The notes beneath the pieces were generated by a model. That model did no database searches, was not told the origin of the DNA, and saw only the letters and a program-made list of their open reading frames with translations. From Silurus meridionalis (lineage: Eukaryota; Chordata; Actinopteri; Siluriformes; Siluridae), in contig NC_060886.1 in assembly GCF_014805685.1 (NCBI RefSeq), forward strand, positions 24,029,108 through 24,093,107: 64,000 nucleotides of DNA, given 5' to 3'. The position numbers were made by a program, and so were the translations under genes. Positions 55,156 through 64,000 of the stretch are shown piece by piece (within the stretch, counting starts at the first letter, position 1; every line of letters starts with the position of its first letter).

Positions 55156-56695
55156 CTCTTTTAACATTCTTTTTCCCCCATCTCCATCACTGCCTCATCG
55201 ACCACATCCTGAAATCTTATCCTGTTTTTAAAGGCAGGATCAAATCTCCCTTATAGAGCAATAAAGCTTCTAATGCTACATACATTGACTGGCTTGTTAA
55301 CACAGAGGTTGGACTTGAGAGGCCATCTGGAGTTATACATACACTCTTCTGAGGACTGTTTATAACCTGGTTACATAACATCACAGGGCATTCTGTGAGC
55401 ACTGTGTCTGACTCATGCATGTCTTAAGAGGGTGTGTTACCCATGTTCGAGTGTGGGATTGATACATGTTTGATAGCATTTGTTCTTGATAGCAAGTCAG
55501 ATTGTCGATACCGAGCGAATTCTGAGCGCAGCGGCGTGGTTTAAATGTATATTTATCCAGCTTTGATGGTCACCTGATCCTTGACTTATTTGTGTCCTTG
55601 TAAGACAGGATCACAGTCTGATTTCAGAGGTCTTTTAAGATGATCACATGGATAACAGTGGCATACTGTGCTTATGTGTCTGTGACGATCCTCTTACGAT
55701 AGGCCTATGATTTGTTTGTTTTTTCATTTGAGGTAGTGAGAATACTGTCTTCACTTTAATGACTTGCGTTCCCAGTGTCCACTTTCGTATTCGTAGCTGT
55801 ATTTGTATACGATTCAGTACCGAGTTTCACTTCGTCCTGTGCCATCCGTCCTTCTGTTGGTGGATTTTAGACCAATGTAGTAGTAAAGGCATTAAAATGG
55901 CCCCCAGCATCGCATTAGTCTTTGTTTACAGTGCCTCGCAGCAGCATCGTGACCAGAGACCGTATATTTACAATGAGAGACTTCAGGATTTCTAGTGACT
56001 AGAGGTGGGAGCTTTCGGTGACACGACAACAGCGTTAAGAAAAGTAAAAATGTATGCAAATGCAGAAGGAAGCTTGCCAAAGATTGGCTGTTACCTTTGT
56101 GCCACCCACTGATAAGTTACTATAGCAGCCAGTATTAGGAGGCCTACTAAAGGACCTTGTTACAGCGACTGGTGACTTGCAGCAGGAAAAAAAAAAAAGT
56201 GCAGTTCTCTCAAAGAATTATATACGTTCGCAGACATTCGGGTTCATTACAACATACATTGAGCACCATCAAATTCAGTGTCTCAGTATGGAAAATATGT
56301 TCAATCCCGGTTGAGTAGCAATCCAGTGCTTTAAGCTAGAACTGGCCCTGATATCAGTACCTCTGAGAGAATCAGCAGAGTGGTATAAGAATAAAACCAT
56401 GTTTATCAAAACCAGTGTTCAGGGTTTGTGTTTTGTTTTTGTTTTTTTTGTTTTTTAGCTCACTTGGTGTGTTTTCTCTTTTATTTGTATTTATTAGTTT
56501 TCTTCTCAATGTTGTGTTTAATTCATCTTGTACTTAAATCTCAAATCAGATTGTTGTTGATGCATGTTTATATAGGTCATACAGTGCTATCATTTTACTG
56601 CAGAAGTGATTATATAATTATCATTATTACCTAACCTTGTGCACTAGTAGTGAAAACCTCCCTATTCTGGTTTCATGCAAGAGACTTGGGACCTG

Positions 56696-56698
<3 letters not shown>

Positions 56699-56773
<75 letters not shown>
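56699..56773. repeat. (GT)n microsatellite
   Basis: About 75 bp, flanked by a partial direct repeat (CAAGAGACTTGGGACCTGTC and CAAGGGACATAGGAGCTGTC). Confidence 0.97.
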
Positions 56774-56775
<2 letters not shown>

Positions 56776-57386
56776 CAAGCAAGGGACATAGGAGCTGTCG
56801 GTACGCATGTTCCTATCTCGCTGAAATAATAATGAGTGAGCGTAACAGAGCTGGCACATGGCTGTCTCTCTTTCACCCAGTGACTGTAGCGTGAAGTGAA
56901 AGAGACTGCTTTTAAACCATTCCTGCTTCAGGCCACCTTTTCCTCCAAAATAAAAACCAACTCGCAGTGGATTCCAGTGGCGTCGGGGACCGAGGTTACC
57001 TTTTGAAGAAGGTGGATTAGAGACGCAGCTCGTGGTTTCGAGGACACGGCCCGGAGCGTCAAATGTGCAGCAAACAGAAACCAGCTGGAAAGTCCCAGTC
57101 GCATTGAAGCGTTACATAAGCAGCTGTAAGTCAGGTCGAACATAATGTGGGACAAAATGAAAAGACTTAAAACGTCAGTGTTCTTGCTGGTGCTTTCTAA
57201 ACGAAACTTCTTTGGATTCCTAGCCATGTTGCGTATCAGGATTCTCTTGCCTGCAGGCCTCCACACCACTGACAAGCTCATGAATACTTTTTAGTCAATA
57301 TTCCTTTTTCAGGCCTGACTCTTGTTCCTTTATTTTTAATAACAATAATAATGTGTGTACCTAGGGTTTAAAGCCCTCATAGATCT

Positions 57387-57390
<4 letters not shown>

Positions 57391-57448
<58 letters not shown>
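57391..57448. repeat. (GT)n microsatellite
   Basis: About 58 bp. Confidence 0.97.
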
Positions 57449-57449
<1 letters not shown>

Positions 57450-59180
57450 GAAGTGTTTTAGAAATAGGAGGATTCATTGTAGGAGCACCATCATGCTGGA
57501 GCAGGTTTAGGTCTTTTAGTTCAAGAAAAATAAAATAAAAATGATTGCCATCACATCCAAATTGTCTGCCTCCAACTTTGGGGATGGACCACAGCTGGAT
57601 GTCTCAATAAAGCTTAAAAAAAAGTAAAGAATTCGATTTAGACAAAACTTGTTTTCACACAAAATCACTTGCTGCAAATATTATCATAGCATAATCTTTA
57701 TTTCTTAATTTTATCTAGGACCAAATTGGATAAGATTATAGCTGAGCCCTTTTTTATTTATTTATTGCCCTCATATTTAACTAATTATGGGTATCAAATT
57801 GGTGGCATACTGTTTGTTTGTTTTTATTTATTTTCCAAATAAAATGATCGTCTGACATTGCGTTGCTTCTTTTTGTTGTTGTTTTTTTTTTTTGCTTGTC
57901 ATTCTTTGTTCCTTCCTCCTCCATGCAGAACGAATATAGCAGCTGGCATTCTAACTAACACACTTAACAGACTTCCTGGTTATTAAAATTCCTGATTCAA
58001 TAGTGCCTAGCTTTGTACTTTTCATAGCATTTCATTAAAATAATTAAGCAATTACTTGAATGATTGATTCCTTTTCTTTCACCTGAATCTGACAGGAAAC
58101 TCGCACCGCACCTCCTAATATCTGTAAACTCTTTTGAATTGTAAGTCGGTTCTACGGTAATAAATGCAACTTTGGCGTAGAAAACGAGTAAAAGCCGATC
58201 CGCTTTCATTTACAGTTCAGCATTAATCACAAAGGCAGCAGCAGTCATGTGTGAAATGACTTATTTTAATGTAATGGCTTATTCTTTGCTCATGTGAAGG
58301 GAATGGGGAGCACACAGCTGCCCCTTAGGGTGTGGCTCAGGAGCCACAGATTAGACATGGTGCTTCATTCATTTTAAGCAGAATCCCCCCTTTTTTTTTC
58401 TTACTCACACCCACTGTACCCCAGAGGTTTGTGTCAGACATGAACAGCTGTTCAGTACCCAAGCCTGCACTAGAACACTTTAAACTAGACTTCCCTCATA
58501 TCTGCTGCGTTCATCTGTTTGTCTTTCTGCCTTCTAGGTTAAAGGTTCAGTAAATATTTTGGTTTTATTGGACTTGTGAAACAACACTGCTGGCAATTTC
58601 CTGCACACTTCTGACACACTTTATTATTATTTTGATAAAAAGCAGCTGACTTGTATTCAATCAATAAAATTGTCAAATGTTGCATTCGATTGTTTCTTTT
58701 TTTTTGCATTTTCAGTACTTTTTGTATCTGGTTTTATTGAAAACAACAAAGTTTTTTTTTTTTTTTCTTTTCCTTTGCCTCACTCTCTACACCTCTGTTT
58801 TGAACTAGGGACACGATGAGACAAAATAATTTATGAATGTGTTATTCCACTTAGAACGCAACCCCCTCGAGTTCTGGGTGACCACTGTAAAGAAAATACA
58901 AAAAGCATATGCAGCCAGTCATGTTAATGGAAGAATGATAAAGCGTGAAGTGTTGCAAAGGACCGACACTGGAGCCAACTTCCATTAATTATTTTTCCAG
59001 AATGCTTATTTCCTTAAACAGAATTTCATTTCATTGATATTTATTATGGTTTTCTTTAGCAATAGGAACTCAACAGGAAGTCAGTAATGCAGTGTTTTAA
59101 TCTGTCAAAGTTTTTCTCTTTCTATCTGCCTTTTTCTCATGTCTTTGTACAGTACAACGTTCCTTTCAATGGAGAGTCAA

Positions 59181-59531
59181 CAGGGTGGGTGAAAAGTAAC
59201 TAGGCATTAAAAAAATGGTAAAGTCCATATTTCGAATGTAAACGTATTGAAACAAACCTGGTGGATATTACGCAGATAAATTAAAGCAAATCTTAACATT
59301 TCCAACGCACTGTTGGCGTTAACCTGTACACCTCCTCCTTTGGAATGAGGTCTGGACTTCTTGGGGGCCGTTAATGCGGTCTGTGTGGTCCAGCCAACAT
59401 CCTGGAAAATGCTGGTCTAACCAAGTATGCACAGCAAGAGCAAAATGGAGAGGTGCACCATCCTTCCTACAAATAAGGTTGCCACCTTCTATAGCCATTT
59501 AATATTGCCTAGTTACTTTTCACCCACCCTG
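59181..59531. mobile_element. Mariner-like MITE
   Basis: Starts CAGGGTGGGTGAAAAGTAAC then TAGGCA, and ends TGCCTAGTTACTTTTCACCC then ACCCTG, a near-perfect 26-bp inverted repeat. A CAGGGTGG start is typical of mariner termini. 351 bp, no ORF. It lies about 150 bp upstream of the exon at 59685. Confidence 0.75.
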
Positions 59532-59684
59532 TATATAGAGACCTGGGCTTTCCCTGCTTAATGGCTCTATACTATAATACTCATTGCTGTTCCAAGACAC
59601 ACACACACATCTATCTCACTCTGTACAAGCAACACACACAACACAAGTTGTGACCTGTTTTGTTTTTTTTTTGCTTGTTTGCAG

Positions 59685-59780
59685 GTGAAGCGGAAAGCGC
59701 AGAGAGGTCAGAAGAAGGGCGTCGAATCTGAGCGTTTCTTCTGATGTAGATGTAGGATATGCTCTCCAGCCTCAGCACAG
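59685..59780 (+). other. Probable second exon of the downstream gene with candidate start codon
   Basis: A strong pyrimidine tract and TGTTTGCAG precede 59685; donor GTAAAT starts at 59781. The exon is 96 nt. ATGTAGATGTAG at 59744-59755 holds two start codons each followed at once by a stop. A third ATG at 59759 opens MLSSLST into the donor (phase 1). The gene cannot be identified from seven residues. The whole exon could also be 5' UTR. Confidence 0.5.
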
Positions 59781-60336
59781 GTAAATGTCTTTACTGCTCC
59801 GCTGCTGTTCTGTAGCAGGCAGTCACAGTGAAAAGAGCAGCAGTCACGTTGCACAAATCTCTTTACCCACACTCCAAAATCTAGTGAAAATCCTCCCAGA
59901 AGTGTGATGGTTGTTATAACAGCAAATGTGGACGAGGTTTGTTCGAAACGCACATCAATCTTCTGGTCATATGTCCACAATCTTGTGTCTACATATTTAT
60001 TTAAGAGCATGAATACAAACTGAGGGTCAGGAATTTAGTAGACATATCCTCCAAGTTCTAGTTTTGCATCACAGCACAGTGACCGGGATCCTGGGGAAAT
60101 ACTGGATGCAAAAACCTGCGTACAGTCTACCTTTTTTTTTTTTTTTTGTGCCTGAATGCATATGGTGTCATGATGTGACTTATAATTTTAATTATACATT
60201 ATTTCTACTTAAAGAAAATTATTTTTGCAATTTTTCCCTTTGTTTTTCTCTGTGTTTAATGATTGAAGTGTCAAGCATTGGAGGTTTGAATTTTCACAAG
60301 AAATTCAATTTGTGACTAATATTCATATTCGATTTT

Positions 60337-60557
60337 CCCTAGTGGTCTAGTGGTTGGGATGCGGTGCTCTCACCGCTGCGGCCCGGGTTCGATCCCCGGT
60401 CAGGGAACCCACCCCAGCCACTCTTAGTGCCGGTCCCAAGCCCGGATAAATGGGGAGGGTTGCGTTAGGAAGGGCATCCAGTGTAAAAACATGTGCCAAA
60501 TCAAACATGCAGATGATCCGCTATGGCGACCCCTAACGTGAGGACCCGAAAGAAAGT
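60337..60557 (+). mobile_element. tRNA-Glu-derived SINE, copy 2
   Basis: The head TCCCTAGTGGTCTAGTGGTT then CGGGTTCGATCCCCGGTCAG is closer to tRNA-Glu than copy 1. The tail AGGAAGGGCATCCAGTG, then CCGCTATGGCGACCCCTAAC and GACCCGAAAGAAAG, is the same. The B box is intact. No CCA or clean acceptor stem, so a SINE and not a tRNA gene. Confidence 0.88.
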
Positions 60558-61189
60558 TTATTCATATTCAATTTTTTTAGTTGCTTTAATTACTGTACTT
60601 TGGTATTTAACAGCGGTCAGGATTAAATTAGTACTTTTCTGAATCCATGCAATGTGGCAATAAAGCTTGAAGTCTATATATCAGACTTGCACGCAAACAT
60701 GAAGCACGTGCGAACGTCCTGATGTCTGTCTAGTCTTTTTTTTTTTTTTTTTTTTTTTATGAATGAAATAATAATTTAGGAACATATTAATTCATGGAGG
60801 AAAAAATAAGGATTCTTTCTTCACATTTCAAGTACAAACTTTATTTGAGGCTGATCTACAGTATTCTTACTTTTATCTGTTTGCTCCTGCTTTCGAAACC
60901 TTCGCCTGTAATCTTTGTTTGGCCCGTGTTGGCCAGATGCCGATGTGGCGGGATTCAGATGCAGTAGTTACATTGAGTTAAGTTCAAATACAAATACCAT
61001 ACAAAGACTTTATACTAAAAAGTTTTATTTCTCAGATTGTGTCCGCTGTGCTTGACCGTAAGCACAACGCCTGAGCTGCCTCTCCTGGACCTACCAGTTC
61101 TGCAGCAGTCCACTTTAGAGAATGTTGTGGCACTTTGTGTGGGTTGGCTGATTCAGAAAATTATTGTATCCAATAAACACACGTGCACA

Positions 61190-61510
61190 GTATGAACAAA
61201 AGTATTGGAACGCTTGACCTTTTTCAGCCGTATGTGAAAGACCTTGAGCAGCTTTCTATAGAGCCCTGACCTCAACCTCATTGAACACCTTTAGGATGAA
61301 TTGAAAAGCTGGCTGCACCCCAGGCCTCCTCATCCTACATCAGTTCCTGACTACTAATGCCCTTGTAGCTAAATGAGCACAAATCTACCAAAGCACATTA
61401 AAGAACAACTTTCCAAAAGAGTGGAGGTTGTTGTAATGGGGACTAAATGTGGAATAAAAAAAATTAAATAATATGCCAATATTAGTCAGGTGTCCAGTCA
61501 TTTGTTTCTA
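61190..61510 (+). mobile_element. Tc1/mariner-derived fragment
   Basis: ACAAAAGTATTGGAACGCTT starts it; CCCTGACCTCAACCTCATTG then AACACC encodes a PDLNPIE-like trace of Tc1 transposase. It ends with GTCAGGTGTCCAGTCATTTG. Related to 34558-34925. Confidence 0.6.
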
Positions 61511-61693
61511 TAGTGTAGTGTAGATGACTATAGCACAGATATGTAACCATGGCTTAAAAAAAAAATGAAACATTATAAAAACAAATTATAATACATTGAG
61601 TCACTTTTCTGCTATAAAAATTATACTTTTTTTTTGGATGACAGAAATGAAATTGTCAGTCATCAGCTAGAAATTAAATTAGTATAAATTGCC

Positions 61694-62375
61694 TACAGTA
61701 ATTTCCGGACTATTAAGCGCACCCAAATATAAGCCGCACCCACTGAATTTGACAAAGATTTTTATTTTGAACATAAATAAGCCACACCTGTCTATAAGCC
61801 GCTACAGTGTCTACATTGAAACTAATGAACTTTATACAGGCTTTAATGAAAGACAGTGTCTGTTACATGGCTTGTATCTAAACAGTAGCCTACCAAGAAA
61901 GTCATTGTTCACTGTCTTCCTCCTTCCTTTCACAACAATTTCTCTCTGGAGTTTATCTTTTGGTATCATCGTGACAAAAACAATCACCATCGGCCGTGCA
62001 GCTGAGAACACAGGTGAAATGTGTCTGGTGTTTTTTTTTTTTTTTTTCTTACCCGGTTGATGATTCGCTTTTCCTGTAGACAGTCCGAGTGAGCGGCAGG
62101 TCAAAAGTCTGAGGAACCTCATCCATATTTATGATGTGGTGCGGCCCGATTCAGTGGGAACGCATCTGATTTAATATAAAGAGTTTCATTGGTTCACCTG
62201 AACCCGTTCGGCAATTTCATTGGTCTAATGTTTTGGGGCTCAGTTTTTTGGCTTGAAGTTTGTGAAACCGGGAAAAACCCAGGGAAAAATCCATGAATTA
62301 GCTGCTTCATTGTTTAAGCCATGGGGTTCAAAGCATGGGAAAAAAGTAGCGGCTTATAGTCCGGAAAATACGGTA
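61694..62375. mobile_element. DNA element with TACCGTATTTTCCGGACTAT-type termini, copy 2 (inverted, longer)
   Basis: The left end TACAGTAATTTCCGGACTAT and the right end ATAGTCCGGAAAATACGGTA are inverted. Inner blocks match 36324-36689 in reverse order. The extra middle of about 300 bp has a - strand open frame (PKDKLQREIVVKGRRK...) that may be a transposase or captured remnant; not identified. Confidence 0.75.
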
Positions 62376-62533
62376 TTTAGTTTTGCGTAAACCCAACGGT
62401 TTTTTATTTTTATTCTCATCTCCGAAACAGCACTTAAGTGTCAATGTAGCTGTTATACAATGTAGTCCAAAATCCAGTCAAGAGCCATTTAAAAAAAATA
62501 CACATACATATATATATTTTTTTATTATAAATG

Positions 62534-62542
<9 letters not shown>

Positions 62543-62605
<63 letters not shown>
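62543..62605. repeat. (TA)n microsatellite
   Basis: About 63 bp. Confidence 0.97.
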
Positions 62606-62611
<6 letters not shown>

Positions 62612-63084
62612 AAAATACAAATGTTTTTTTTTCGACCATTTCTGCCTTTAACATATTCTAACACCTCTAATTCAAATATTTTTTTTATTCAAGTTTTTTT
62701 ATTTTATTTGTATTTAGTGTATGTTTAATTTAAATGTGGTAACAGATTGTCAGCATGCTGGTACCTTTCAAGTAGAATAAAACTTTTAGTGCAATTATCC
62801 CCCTTAGCATTGCATCTACATGCTTTTTTTCATAATACAGGAATTTTAACATAAATAAATAAAAAATTTCATATATACAGTATTTCACACACACATTAGT
62901 CGGCACGTTAAAAATTATTAGGATGTACATCTGAACAAATAAGTACACAATATGGACAAGTTTCATATGTGCCTTCTGAACATCCCATTCCACATTTAGT
63001 CTTCTTTTTTTCTGTTATAATAACCTCCACTCTGCTGAAGATTTTCACTAGATTTTTTGCACTGTGCTTGTGGAGATTTGAGCA

Positions 63085-63340
63085 AGAATGTTAGTAAATT
63101 CAGGTACCGATATAGGATGAGGAGGCCTGGGGTGCAGTCAGCGTTCATTCATCCCACAGCTGTTCAATAAGGTTAGGATCAGAGCTCTATAGCAGACCAC
63201 TCACGATCTTTCACGCCAACCCATGTAAAGCACATCTTCATGGAGCTGGCTTTGTGCACAGAGGCATTGTCAAGCTGGAACAGGTTTGAGTCTCCTAGTT
63301 CCCAAAACTGTTGAAGTGAAGGGACAATTTAATGCTACCA
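63085..63340 (-). mobile_element. Tc1/mariner-derived fragment, - strand
   Basis: GGAGGCCTGGGGTGCAGTCA, then AGCACATCTTCATGGAGCTG and GCATTGTCAAGCTGGAACAG, are the reverse of the words in 34700-34880 (CCAAACCTGTTCCAGCATGG, CTGCACCCCAGGCCTCCTTA). Confidence 0.6.
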
Positions 63341-64000
63341 ATTCCAAAGGCACCCTATACAATTGAGTGTCTCCAACTGTGTGGTAGCAGTTTAGGGAAG
63401 AACTAAATATTGCTGTAAAAATCTGAATTTTGTCCATATAGTACATAGAGGGGTAACGCAACGGTGTCCTTTGAGTGCTGCACTCCTATATCATTAATCA
63501 GTCAAATATTAAACAAGAATACAGCTAATTTAAAGATTACAAGGAACTCAGAATGTAAAATACATCCACAGCATATTCAGATGATGGTACTAGTGGTAGT
63601 TAAAATGAAATAAATGCTGTAAATAACCGTTTGAAATCGTATAAAGCCATAGCTGTTGTGAAATAAAACCAAACAAATACTGGTGGGGTTCGGATGGAAG
63701 AAAGTGACAAGCCCCATGTCGAATCATCTAAAATTAGAAATGAAAATACAAATAATTCATCCAAAATTAAAGGCTGGTGAAGGAAAACTGGGAGAGAAAG
63801 GAGCAGCAAATGTTCTATTGTGTTTTTTTTTTTTTTGTTTGTTTTTTCTTTTAAACGAGAAGCACAGTCTTTTCATGTTAACTGTGTGTAAAATGTATTC
63901 GATTCGATTTTCCAAAAAGTAGCAAAAACAAGGTTTGTGTAAACGTACAACAGTGGTGGCGTTTTTAAACAACTGAGCTTATTCATTGTAGGAAATGTTA

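Larger units (their letters stand above)
59781..64000 (+). other. Probable intron of the downstream gene, repeat-bearing
   Basis: No supported coding exon follows 59780 in the window. It holds a SINE, T-runs (60722-60759), a Tc1 fragment, a MITE, a (TA)n tract and a second Tc1 fragment. Confidence 0.45.

Noticed and set aside
55000..55160. CRISPR-like array
   Set aside because: Inverted (GT)n and (CA)n tracts only, with no spacer-repeat structure. The genome is eukaryotic.
60337..60410. tRNA-Glu gene
   Set aside because: The head resembles tRNA-Glu with a good B box, but it is followed by the same SINE tail as 48787-49012 and lacks a paired acceptor stem.

Overview
The window is vertebrate nuclear DNA and almost certainly teleost fish. 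It holds an intron-rich channel gene embedded in DIRS-like, Tc1-like, hAT, L2/Rex1-like and tRNA-Glu SINE repeats, with long (TA)n and (GT)n microsatellites. Nothing in it is bacterial. The repeat mix would fit an otophysan such as a catfish, but that is a guess.

Main gene: positions 5119-41995 on the + strand carry 23 consecutive coding exons, plus one duplicated exon, of a TRPM2-type cation channel (trpm2). The spliced reading frame stays open across every junction for 3069 nt, that is 1022 residues and a stop. It covers the pre-channel melastatin homology region, the six membrane segments and pore, the TRP helix, the coiled coil and the C-terminal NUDT9-homology domain. Exons for the N-terminal part lie upstream of the window. 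The Nudix box of the NUDT9-like domain is degenerate, so the domain is probably a ligand-binding rather than an enzymatic module.

Region by region: 379-5015 is a DIRS-like tyrosine-recombinase retrotransposon on the - strand, in an intron. 6686-14836 is a direct tandem duplication of about 4.07 kb that contains one coding exon (8624-8756 and 12691-12823), an unassigned DNA transposon with an internal hAT copy, a short non-autonomous hAT element with 8-bp target duplications, and an unidentified GC-rich block. 14927-15916 is an inverted third hAT copy. 17895-22118 is a Tc1-like element interrupted by an LTR-type insertion that itself holds a second LTR-type element with tandem coding-like repeats. 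25743-26110 is a DIRS gag fragment. 29535-30960 is another Tc1-like relic, followed by LTR-like repeats to 31980. 34979-36170 and 36324-36689 are further DNA transposons. 37240-41077 is a second DIRS-like element, + strand and internally deleted, ending about 145 bp before the penultimate trpm2 exon.

Beyond trpm2, 41996-47280 is intergenic with an L2/Rex1-like LINE fragment. A CpG-richer segment at 47280-47482 with an ETS/CRE-like composite motif and a donor site looks like the promoter and first non-coding exon of a second + strand gene. Its next likely exon is 59685-59780, separated by a 12.2-kb intron. That exon carries two adjacent start-stop codon pairs before a candidate initiator ATG. 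The gene cannot be named from this window. The remainder is intron with microsatellites, SINEs and MITEs.
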